From: an uncultured Xanthobacteraceae bacterium
GTDB lineage: Bacteria > Pseudomonadota > Alphaproteobacteria > Rhizobiales > Xanthobacteraceae
Assembly: GCA_955652195.1 (NCBI GenBank)
Contig: CATPBC010000091.1
Coordinates: forward strand, 1 to 13,054
Length of the DNA stretch: 13,054 nucleotides
Reading direction: 5' to 3'
Shown here: in pieces, positions 1-7,253 of the stretch
How positions within the stretch are numbered: the first letter of the stretch is position 1
Layout of the letters: every line of letters starts with the position of its first letter
The notes under the pieces: model-generated
What the model saw: the letters and a program-made list of their open reading frames with translations, nothing else
Told to the model about the DNA's origin: nothing
Database searches by the model: none
Made by a program: the position numbers and the translations under genes

Positions 1-1216
<1,216 letters not shown>

Positions 1217-1280
1217 TTATTCCGGGTTCGGCCGCAGCCCGATACCCAAACTTCATAACCAGGCGTGCTGCTGTTGTGTA

Positions 1281-2945
1281 CTACCCCGCCGCGCGGATCA
1301 GGCGTTCGGCGGCGGCACGGGCTTCGGCGGTGATCTCGGCGCCGGCCAGCATGCGCGCGATTTCCTCGCGACGGCGTTCGCCCGCCAGTTCGGCGATGCG
1401 GGTCGCGACCCGCTTGCCTTTGGCCATGGCGTCCTTGCTGATCAGGTAATGCCGGTCGGCGCGCGCCGCCACCTGCGGCGCATGCGTCACCGCAATCACC
1501 TGCACTCCGGATGCGAGCCGGGCGAGCCGCACGCCGATTGAATCGGCCACGGCGCCGCCGACGCCGGTATCGATTTCATCGAATATAAGGGTCGGTGCAG
1601 AGCCGCGATCAGCGAGCACGACTTTGAGCGCCAGCAAGAAGCGCGCAAGCTCGCCGCCGGACGCGACTTTCATGAGAGGTCCTGGCCGCGTCCCCGGATT
1701 GGTGCGGACCCAGAACTCGATGCGATCGATGCCGGCCGGCCCCTCGCTTTCGCTGGTAATTTCGGTCGAGAACTCTGCCCGATCGAGCTTGAGCGGCTTG
1801 AGCTCGGCATTGACGGCTTTGTCGAGCGCCTGTGCCGTGCGGCGGCGTGCCGCTGAGAGGCTTTGCGCAGCCGCGCGATAGCACGCCGCGGCCTCTTTCG
1901 CTTCGCGCGCGAGCACCGCAAGCCGTTCGGCGCCGGCATCGATTAATGCCAGATCGCTCTCGTAGCGGCGCGCCAGTGCGGCAAGCTCGTCCACCGGCGC
2001 ATTGTACTTTCGACCGGCGGCGCGCAACGCAAACAATCGCTCCTCGATTTTTTCCAGTTCTTGCGGGTCGTATTCGGCGACTTGCAACGCCTGTTGGAGC
2101 GCCAAGCGCGCTTCTTCCAACGCGGTGAGCGCCGCGTCGATCGCCTTGACGGCGGGCTCGATCAATGCCGGCGCCTGTGCGGCGCGCCGTTCCAGGCGCC
2201 GCACCGCGCTGGCCAATGGCGGCACCGGCGAGTTCGGGCCGGCCACGCTGTCGTGGGTCGAACGCAGATCGTCGGCGACTTTCTCGGCCTGCATCATCGT
2301 GGCGCGCCGCTCGGCGAGCGTGGTCTCCTCGCCGGTTTGCGGCGCCAGCCCGCCGAGTTCCTCGACGGCGTGGCGCAGCCATTCGGCCTCGCGGCCGGCG
2401 CGCTCCACCTCCGCCTTGTGGCTTTGCACGGCTGCTTCGCGTTGCCGCCATTGCGTCCACAAATCCGCAACGTCCGCCGCGTCCGCTTCAATGCGGCCAT
2501 AGGCGTCGAGCAGCGCCCGATGCGTTGCGGCCTCCACGAAGGCGCGCTCGTCGTGCTGACCGTGGATCTCGACCAGCGCAGCGCCGAGCGCCCGCAAGAC
2601 CTGGACGCTGACCGGCTGGTCGTTGACGAAAGCGCGGGTGCGGCCATCGGCAAATTGCACGCGCCGCAGAATGAGCTCGTCTTCGCCGCTCAGCCCGTTG
2701 TCGGCAATCAGCCGGCGCGCCGGATGGTCCTGCCCAATTTCAAAGGCGGCAATCACCTGGCCGTGCTCCGCGCCTTCGCGCACCAGCGCCGCTTCGCCGC
2801 GGGCGCCGAGCGCAAGTGCAAAAGCATCGAGCAGAATCGATTTGCCGGCGCCGGTTTCGCCAGTCAGGACGGCGAGGCCGGAACCGAAATCGATGTCCAG
2901 ACGATCGATCAGGACGATATCGCGGATCGAGAGCCGGGCGAGCAT
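1281..2945 (-). CDS. recN: DNA repair protein RecN (SMC-like ATPase)
   Basis: RecN is a cytoplasmic SMC-family ATPase acting early in recombinational repair of double-strand breaks. The 554-residue product has the usual family length (about 550). Walker A is GETGAGKS at 29-36. The N-terminal head also shows the IHGQHD motif at 127-132. The middle (about 150-380) is rich in Ala, Glu and Arg and fits the coiled-coil arms, which are short in RecN. The C-terminal head holds the ABC signature SGGELAR at 429-435, Walker B plus D-loop LIFDEIDTGVGG at 453-464, and the switch histidine in VTHAPQ at 488. The ATG at 2943-2945 gives the canonical family start MLARLSIRDIVLID, although no clear ribosome binding site precedes it. 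It lies 118 bp after bamD and 79 bp before ligA. Identification is secure. Confidence 0.97.
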   Translation of the reverse strand: MLARLSIRDIVLIDRLDIDFGSGLAVLTGETGAGKSILLDAFALALGARGEAALVREGAEHGQVIAAFEIGQDHPARRLIADNGLSGEDELILRRVQFADGRTRAFVNDQPVSVQVLRALGAALVEIHGQHDERAFVEAATHRALLDAYGRIEADAADVADLWTQWRQREAAVQSHKAEVERAGREAEWLRHAVEELGGLAPQTGEETTLAERRATMMQAEKVADDLRSTHDSVAGPNSPVPPLASAVRRLERRAAQAPALIEPAVKAIDAALTALEEARLALQQALQVAEYDPQELEKIEERLFALRAAGRKYNAPVDELAALARRYESDLALIDAGAERLAVLAREAKEAAACYRAAAQSLSAARRRTAQALDKAVNAELKPLKLDRAEFSTEITSESEGPAGIDRIEFWVRTNPGTRPGPLMKVASGGELARFLLALKVVLADRGSAPTLIFDEIDTGVGGAVADSIGVRLARLASGVQVIAVTHAPQVAARADRHYLISKDAMAKGKRVATRIAELAGERRREEIARMLAGAEITAEARAAAERLIRAAG

Positions 2946-2954
2946 GATGCCGGA

Positions 2955-3050
2955 GGCCAGATGTCGGTGTGAGATGACAGGGTAGATGTCGGAGATCAGA
3001 TGTCAGAATGCCGATAATATTCGTGATTCTTTATCCTGTCCTCTGACCTC
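2955..3050. repeat. Degenerate AGATGTC short repeats and imperfect inverted repeat between bamD and recN
   Basis: The 118-bp bamD-recN spacer is mostly built from short related units. On the plus strand AGATGTCGG occurs at 2959-2967 and 2984-2992, a variant AGATGACAG at 2972-2980, and AGATGTCAG at 2998-3006. The 15-mer at 2992-3006 is complementary at 12 of 15 positions to the one at 3036-3050, so transcript from either strand could form an imperfect hairpin with a 29-nt loop. No T-run follows, so it does not look like a classical terminator. The words resemble the CTGAC/CTGATCTC-type intergenic repeats I associate with Bradyrhizobium-like genomes; that link is from memory and uncertain. A GATTC (CcrM-type) site lies in the loop at 3025-3029. 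Confidence 0.6.
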
Positions 3051-3063
3051 TAAGATCCGAGCC

Positions 3064-3963
3064 TCATCCACTCTGCGAAGTCGCCAGCCCTAATTTCTGG
3101 AAGGCGCGGCTGATCCAAGACCCCTTGTTCTCGGTCGTCGGCTCGCCGCCCGCCGTCTTCACCAGCCGATAGGCATCTTTGTACCAGTTGCTGTCGGGGA
3201 AATTGTGCCCGAGCACAGCGGCCGCGGTTTGCGCCTCGTCGATGATGCCCAAGGCGACATAGGCTTCACTCAGTCGCATCAAGGCCTCTTCGACGTGCCG
3301 CGTGGTCTGGTATTGCGTCACCACCACCTTGAAGCGATTGATGGCGCCGATGAAGTCGCGTTTGTTGAGGTAGAAGCGCCCGACAACCATCTCTTTTCCG
3401 GCGAGCTGGTCACGCGCCGCGGCGATCTTTTTCTGCGCGCTGATGGCATATTCGCTATTCGGATACTTCCGCACCACTTCTTGCAGCGCATCGATCGCCT
3501 TGTCGGCGCGCGCTTGGTCGCGCGAGACGTCGAGAATCTGATCGTAGTACGACGAACCAATGAGGTACTGCGCATAAGCGGCATCGCCACTGCCCGGATG
3601 CAGCGTCACATAACGTTTTGCCGAGTTCACGCATTCATCGTACATCTCGGCTTGATAATAGGCGTAAGCCGACATCAGCAAGGATTTGCGCGCCCATTCC
3701 GAATACGGATTTTCGCGATCCACCTCGTCGAATTTCTTGGCCGCTTCCTTGTAGTCCTGCTTCGTGTTCAGCAGATACAGGCCTTCGTTGTAGAGCATGT
3801 CGGCAGGATTTTCGGGAACGTAGTCGTCGTCCTTTTGAAACAGGCTGCTGCAGCCCATAAGCGGCAAAGTCAGCGGAATGGAAATGAGCGCCGCGGCAAG
3901 GCAGGATGCCAGCGCACGCGACCTGCCTGCGGATCTCGCCGATCCTGGTAACCGCAATATCAT
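3064..3963 (-). CDS. bamD: Outer-membrane assembly lipoprotein BamD (ComL/YfiO)
   Basis: BamD is the essential TPR lipoprotein of the BAM complex, which folds beta-barrel proteins into the outer membrane; it is anchored to the inner leaflet of that membrane. From the chosen start the product has 299 residues. A basic N-region (MILRLPGSARSAGRSR) and a hydrophobic stretch lead to the lipobox LMGC, with the lipidated cysteine at residue 38. Helical TPR-like repeats follow, with typical BamD segments such as YNEGLYLLN, KFDEVDRENPYSEWA, YPNSEYA and HVEEALMRLSEAY. The frame stays open to 4026, but the ATG at 3961-3963 places a normal-length signal peptide and leaves room for a TATATT -10-like element at 4030-4035, which the longer form would overlap. 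It sits 122 bp after lpxC, as is usual in Hyphomicrobiales. The protein is longer than the 245-residue E. coli BamD. Confidence 0.94.
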   Translation of the reverse strand: MILRLPGSARSAGRSRALASCLAAALISIPLTLPLMGCSSLFQKDDDYVPENPADMLYNEGLYLLNTKQDYKEAAKKFDEVDRENPYSEWARKSLLMSAYAYYQAEMYDECVNSAKRYVTLHPGSGDAAYAQYLIGSSYYDQILDVSRDQARADKAIDALQEVVRKYPNSEYAISAQKKIAAARDQLAGKEMVVGRFYLNKRDFIGAINRFKVVVTQYQTTRHVEEALMRLSEAYVALGIIDEAQTAAAVLGHNFPDSNWYKDAYRLVKTAGGEPTTENKGSWISRAFQKLGLATSQSG

Positions 3964-4029
3964 GAGCGTGATTTGAGCCCCGTCGCGACAGCCGCGCGCC
4001 GCCACATCAGCGCACCGCAGCCCCATGAC

Positions 4030-4035
4030 AATATA
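4030..4035 (-). promoter_or_regulatory. Possible -10 element for bamD
   Basis: The minus strand reads GCTATATTGT here, close to the CTATAT-type -10 seen in alphaproteobacterial housekeeping promoters. A transcript starting about 7 nt further on would give a leader of roughly 57-60 nt before the ATG at 3963. No convincing -35 hexamer lies 16-18 bp upstream, so the call is weak. It would allow bamD expression independent of lpxC. Confidence 0.3.
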
Positions 4036-4043
4036 GCAATTAA

Positions 4044-4058
4044 GGCCGACAATCGGCC
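4044..4058 (-). terminator. Hairpin downstream of lpxC, weak terminator candidate
   Basis: A perfect inverted repeat, GGCCGA-TTG-TCGGCC on the minus strand, lies 28 bp after the lpxC stop and is followed by TTAATTGC. The stem is short (6 bp plus a possible G-U pair) and the T-tract weak, so termination would be partial at best. It lies between two copies of ATTAAGGC (plus strand 4039-4046 and 4062-4069, 23 bp apart), so it could instead be an operator-like site for bamD. Confidence 0.4.
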
Positions 4059-4085
4059 CGGATTAAGGCGCGAAAGTTAAGCGGT

Positions 4086-5048
4086 TTAAGAGACCTCAGG
4101 CCCATAAGCCGGCATTACGAAGCCGGTGGCAAGGTCGGCATACCCGCGGGGACGCCGGATTTCCGGCATTTCCACATAGGTCCATGCGCTGCGGTCGGCG
4201 AACAAGGCGGTCAGGACGGCGTGATTGAGCTTATGACCGCCGCGGACCGAGCGATAAGCGCCGATCAACGGCGCCCCCGACAAGGCCAGGTCGCCGATCG
4301 CATCGACCGCCTTATGCCGGACGAATTCGTCCGCGTAGCGCACGCCTTCGGGATTAAGGACACGATCGTCGGCGATCACGACGGTGTTGTCGATGGACGC
4401 GCCACGCGCGTAGCCGGCGCCCCATAGTTTGGCAACGTCGCGCATGAACCCGAACGTTCGCGCCCGGGCCAAGTCGCGCCGAAATGAATCCGGCTCAACA
4501 TCAACAGCGAATCCCTGCCGCCCGATCAGCGGGTGGTCAAACTCGATTTCGGTCTCGATTCTCAAGCCCCGTAAATACGGGCGAAGTTCGCCATAGCTGT
4601 CGCCTTTGACGACGCGAACCGGTTTGAGCACCTGGATGTAGCGCCGCGATTCGGCAAGCGCGACAATGCCGGCCTGCTGGATAGCGGCAACGAACGGCGC
4701 GGCGCTGCCGTCCATGATCGGGATTTCCGGCCCATCGACTTCAGCAATGGCGTTATCAACGCCGAGCCCGTGCAACGCCGCCAAGACATGTTCGGTGGTC
4801 GAGACAAGGGGACCGTTTTCATCGCCAAGAACGGTGGCAAATTCGGTCGCAGTGACCGCGCGGAAATTCGCGCGCAATTCGCGGTCGGCTTCCCCGCCGG
4901 TCCCGCAACGAACAAATACGATGCCGCTATTGGCCTCGGCCGGATGCAGCGTGACCGTGGTCGGTAAACCGGAGTGAACGCCGATGCCGGCGACGGTTAC
5001 ATGATCCTGCAGCGTCGTCTGCCTGCCGGACGGCACGCCCCGCGTCAT
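4086..5048 (-). CDS. lpxC: UDP-3-O-acyl-N-acetylglucosamine deacetylase LpxC
   Basis: LpxC is the zinc-dependent cytoplasmic deacetylase that commits UDP-3-O-acyl-GlcNAc to lipid A synthesis. The 320-residue product opens with the family start region RQTTLQDHVTVAGIGVHSG. The first zinc ligand is in STTEHVLAALHGLG (His87). The other two are in DEFVRHKAVDAIGDL (His245, Asp249). The catalytic histidine is in GGHKLNH (His272). FGFMRDVAKLWGAG and IPIMDGSAAPFV are also typical. The ATG at 5046-5048 is chosen because it starts just before the conserved region; an alternative TTG at 5132 would add 28 residues unlike the family N-terminus. Upstream is a long gene-free leader, so regulation at RNA level is possible. 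It is separated from ftsZ by a strong terminator and its own promoter-like element. Confidence 0.97.
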   Translation of the reverse strand: MTRGVPSGRQTTLQDHVTVAGIGVHSGLPTTVTLHPAEANSGIVFVRCGTGGEADRELRANFRAVTATEFATVLGDENGPLVSTTEHVLAALHGLGVDNAIAEVDGPEIPIMDGSAAPFVAAIQQAGIVALAESRRYIQVLKPVRVVKGDSYGELRPYLRGLRIETEIEFDHPLIGRQGFAVDVEPDSFRRDLARARTFGFMRDVAKLWGAGYARGASIDNTVVIADDRVLNPEGVRYADEFVRHKAVDAIGDLALSGAPLIGAYRSVRGGHKLNHAVLTALFADRSAWTYVEMPEIRRPRGYADLATGFVMPAYGPEVS

Positions 5049-5344
5049 GCTTTTGCCCCACACCTCACAGCCACGTCGCGCGAGCAAAACACTTCGCGAA
5101 CAAGGCCACCCCAACGGGAGGGACGCGTTCAAATTACAAATTTGGGGAGGGCCTCACTGGCCCACAGACTCGATTCCCCCGAACATCCCCCGCAACGCGC
5201 AAACCCTAATGCTGCAGCGCCGAGAGGCCAATTCACGGTTTCTTACCGAGTGTTACCTTTTTCCGGCCGCACTGCGGTCCGGACCTTGCCCAAAAATCGC
5301 GCGGGATTGATTTTTCGCGCTGTTGCGCAAGCTAGAGCGGTCTC
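5049..5344 (-). promoter_or_regulatory. Long hairpin-rich leader of lpxC (no gene seen)
   Basis: If the promoter-like element at 5351-5379 is used, the lpxC mRNA carries about 295 nt of untranslated leader. I see no credible gene in it. It contains several short inverted repeats: AAAAATC/GATTTTT arms at 5292-5298 and 5309-5315; a near-palindrome at 5263-5282 (CCGG and CCGC arms around an ACT loop, one-base bulge); GGGCC/GGCCC arms at 5149-5153 and 5159-5163; and CAAATT/AATTTG arms at 5130-5135 and 5139-5144. It also carries runs of G on the minus strand and two abutting GANTC sites. It may be a structured regulatory leader or hold a small RNA; this is inference from structure only, with no known riboswitch family recognised. 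Confidence 0.4.
5167..5176. promoter_or_regulatory. Two abutting GANTC methylation sites in the lpxC leader
   Basis: GACTC (5167-5171) and GATTC (5172-5176) lie directly end to end. GANTC is the target of the alphaproteobacterial cell-cycle methyltransferase CcrM, whose methylation state is read by GcrA at some promoters. No other GANTC is visible in the lpxC-ftsZ spacer. Whether this pair matters for lpxC is inference; it lies well downstream of the promoter candidate. Confidence 0.4.
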
Positions 5345-5361
5345 TGCAGCTTACTGCAAAG
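5342..5361. promoter_or_regulatory. Palindrome overlapping the lpxC promoter candidate
   Basis: Arms CTCTGCAG (5342-5349) and CTGCAAAG (5354-5361) are complementary at 7 of 8 positions around a 4-bp CTTA spacer. The dyad covers the -10 position and likely start site of the lpxC promoter candidate, the usual place for a repressor operator. No matching regulator is recognised. It could also form a small hairpin at the 5' end of the transcript. Confidence 0.35.
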
Positions 5362-5379
5362 CATCGCCGCCTGTGTCAA
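5351..5379 (-). promoter_or_regulatory. Promoter candidate for lpxC
   Basis: The minus strand carries CTTGACA, with TTGACA at 5374-5379, a perfect match to the sigma-70-type -35 and to the alphaproteobacterial CTTGAC core. After a 17-bp spacer comes CAGTAA (5351-5356), a poor -10. The -35 is strong and it sits just after the ftsZ terminator, where lpxC needs a promoter; the weak -10 could imply activator dependence. A short TTGTTACAACAA dyad lies immediately upstream. Confidence 0.5.
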
Positions 5380-5404
5380 GAAAGTTTTGTTGTAACAACG
5401 AGTT

Positions 5405-5458
5405 AACCCGGCCGGGCGCGCCTGGGCGCTCACGCGCCACAGCACGGCCGGCCGGGTT
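5405..5458 (-). terminator. Terminator-like nested hairpin after ftsZ
   Basis: Perfect 11-bp inverted arms (minus strand AACCCGGCCGG at 5448-5458 and CCGGCCGGGTT at 5405-5415) begin 15 bp beyond the ftsZ stop. The loop itself folds: GGCGC-GTGA-GCGCC at 5425-5438 gives a 5-bp stem closed by a GNRA-type tetraloop. The stem ends in GGGTTAACTC without a long U-tract, so it may act as a weak intrinsic terminator, a stabilising 3' end or a Rho-assisted stop. It marks the end of the ddl-ftsQAZ transcription unit. Confidence 0.65.
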
Positions 5459-5473
5459 GAGGAACGCCGGTGG

Positions 5474-7150
5474 TCAATTCGCTTGTCGGCGCAAGAAAGC
5501 CGGAATGTCGAGTTGATCCTGTTCGGCCGAGTTATGCACAGCGCTCGCCCGGCCATGCTGATCCAAGCCCTGAGGCATGGTCCGCTTGGCATATTCCGAG
5601 ACCGGCTCCGGGCGGGTCTCGGTCGGGCGTGGCATGGGCCGGCCCGGCAGCCGATCGGGACCCATCTGCGGGGCGCGCGGCGCTTGCGGCTTCTTGGGGT
5701 GGTCTTCGCGGCGGCCAAGGCCGACCGATGCCAGTCGCTGCAGCAGCGACCTGTGCCGCTTCTCGGGATGATGATCATCGGCAAGTTCGCCGCGAAGTTC
5801 GCCGCGCCTGGCGCGAATTTCGTTCTGAGCGGGCAGCGGCAGCTCATCGATTCGCGGCATCCGTGGCGCGCGCAGCGGTATCCGTTCCGGCTGCGGTGGA
5901 ATGAACGCCGCCGGCTGCTCGTCTTCGGGCTCATTAGCCGCGGGATCGATAAACAGCGAGGGTTTCGGCGCCAGCGGGCGAATCGTGACGTCCTCGACCG
6001 CCGCTGCGATCGCTGCCTTGGCAGCCGATTCGATCGATGCGTTGACGGTGGCCGCCGCCACGCCGGGCCTGGCCGGCTCTTGGCGCTCGACGCGCTCGGC
6101 GTCCCGTTGTTTTTCCGCACGCAGCCGTTGCGCCATATCGGCAACCCGAGTGTCCGCAGCGGAAGTGCCCGGACGCTGCGCGAAGGCTTGATCGATGCCA
6201 GTCGCGACGACCGACACGCGGATCATGCCATCCAGGCTCTCGTCGAACGTGGCGCCGACGATGATGTTGGCATCTTGATCGACCTCTTCGCGAATGCGCG
6301 TTGCCGCTTCGTCGACCTCGTAGAGCGTCAGATCGCGGCCGCCAGTGATGGAAATCAGAAGCCCTCTGGCGCCTTTCATCGACGCGTCGTCGATCAGCGG
6401 ATTCGAGATGGCCGCTTCCGCTGCGGCGAGCGCCCGTTTTTCACCCTCGGCCTCGCCTGTTCCCATCATCGCCTTGCCCATCTCGCGCATCACGGCGCGG
6501 ACGTCGGCGAAGTCGAGATTGATAAGGCCTTCCTTGACCATCAGATCGGTGATGCAGGCAACGCCGGAATAGAGCACCTGGTCGGCCAGGGCGAAGGCGT
6601 CGGCGAATGTGGTCTTTTCATTAGCCACGCGGAACAGATTTTGATTGGGGATGATGAGCAGCGTGTCGACGCATTTCTGCAGTTCGGCGATGCCGCCATC
6701 GGCGATCCGCATGCGGCGCTGACCTTCGAATTGGAACGGTTTGGTTACGACGCCGACCGTGAGAATGCCGTGTTCCCGAGCCGTCTTGGCGATGATCGGT
6801 GCGGCGCCAGTGCCGGTGCCGCCACCCATTCCGGCGGTGACGAAAACCATGTGCGCACCGGAAAGGTGATCGCGGATTTCGTCGATCACTTCTTCGGCCG
6901 CGGCGCGGCCCACGTCCGGCTGCGATCCGGCGCCCAGGCCTTCGGTCGCCTGCACGCCCATCTGGATGACGCGTTCGGCTTTCGACATCGTGAGCGCTTG
7001 CGCGTCGGTATTGGCGACGACAAAATCGACCCCCTGGAGGCCGGCGGTAATCATATTGTTGACGGCGTTGCCGCCTGCGCCGCCGACTCCGAATACCGTA
7101 ATCCGGGGTTTAAGCTCACGAATATCCGGGATGTTGAGATTGATGGTCAT
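5474..7150 (-). CDS. ftsZ: Cell division protein FtsZ, long-linker form
   Basis: FtsZ is the tubulin-like GTPase that forms the Z ring at midcell. The 558-residue product has a GTPase/polymerisation core to about residue 320: [13 protein letters not shown] at 21-33, the tubulin signature GGGTGTGA at 109-116, and the T7 catalytic loop NLDFADVR at 211-218. The C-terminal peptide [11 protein letters not shown] (548-558) matches the FtsA-binding tail of alphaproteobacteria. The linker between them is about 225 residues, far longer than in E. coli (383 residues in total), rich in Pro, Arg, Ala and Glu and probably disordered. Within it lies a basic, amphipathic-looking island, [16 protein letters not shown] (467-482). 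The ATG at 7148-7150 has an AGAGG ribosome binding site. It lies 97 bp after ftsA and ends just before a strong hairpin. Confidence 0.98.
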   Translation of the reverse strand: MTINLNIPDIRELKPRITVFGVGGAGGNAVNNMITAGLQGVDFVVANTDAQALTMSKAERVIQMGVQATEGLGAGSQPDVGRAAAEEVIDEIRDHLSGAHMVFVTAGMGGGTGTGAAPIIAKTAREHGILTVGVVTKPFQFEGQRRMRIADGGIAELQKCVDTLLIIPNQNLFRVANEKTTFADAFALADQVLYSGVACITDLMVKEGLINLDFADVRAVMREMGKAMMGTGEAEGEKRALAAAEAAISNPLIDDASMKGARGLLISITGGRDLTLYEVDEAATRIREEVDQDANIIVGATFDESLDGMIRVSVVATGIDQAFAQRPGTSAADTRVADMAQRLRAEKQRDAERVERQEPARPGVAAATVNASIESAAKAAIAAAVEDVTIRPLAPKPSLFIDPAANEPEDEQPAAFIPPQPERIPLRAPRMPRIDELPLPAQNEIRARRGELRGELADDHHPEKRHRSLLQRLASVGLGRREDHPKKPQAPRAPQMGPDRLPGRPMPRPTETRPEPVSEYAKRTMPQGLDQHGRASAVHNSAEQDQLDIPAFLRRQAN

Positions 7151-7155
7151 GTTTG

Positions 7156-7160
7156 CCTCT
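7156..7160 (-). promoter_or_regulatory. Ribosome binding site of ftsZ
   Basis: The minus strand reads AAAAGAGGCAAAC before the ATG, with AGAGG 5 nt from the start codon. It is the clearest Shine-Dalgarno sequence in the window, in line with the high FtsZ level a cell needs relative to FtsA and FtsQ. Confidence 0.75.
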
Positions 7161-7164
7161 TTTG

Positions 7165-7253
7165 TCGCGCGCGGGCGCGATGCACGCCCTGGCCCATCCG
7201 GTCCGCCACCGGCCGCTGAGATTTTCGAGCTTCGCTTCTGAGGGCCATCAGAA
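7165..7253 (-). promoter_or_regulatory. Three successive hairpins in the ftsA-ftsZ spacer
   Basis: Three perfect inverted repeats fill most of the 97-bp spacer. In transcription order they are TTCTGA/TCAGAA arms at 7236-7253, overlapping the ftsA stop codon; CCGGT/ACCGG arms at 7198-7212; and TCGCGC/GCGCGA arms at 7165-7180, ending 4 bp before the ftsZ Shine-Dalgarno sequence. They could protect or process the ftsZ message or tune ftsZ translation. No clear promoter hexamers are seen here. Some hairpins are expected by chance in GC-rich DNA. Confidence 0.4.

Noticed and set aside
2061..2972. 303-codon plus-strand frame antisense to recN
   Set aside because: It lies wholly over the recN coding sequence, has no recognisable motif and starts without a ribosome binding site.
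4027..4088. CtrA binding site
   Set aside because: Four TTAA words are present but none pair with the 7-bp spacing of the CtrA consensus.
5263..5282. Near-palindrome as an intrinsic terminator
   Set aside because: On the minus strand the hairpin is followed by A residues, and the T-run lies on the wrong side for the plus strand, so it is kept only as a leader hairpin.
5483..7219. 578-codon open frame antisense to nearly all of ftsZ
   Set aside because: It mirrors the ftsZ coding frame; in GC-rich DNA with strong third-position bias, long antisense frames are expected. The translation shows no domain and is rich in Arg, His and Asp as shadow frames usually are.
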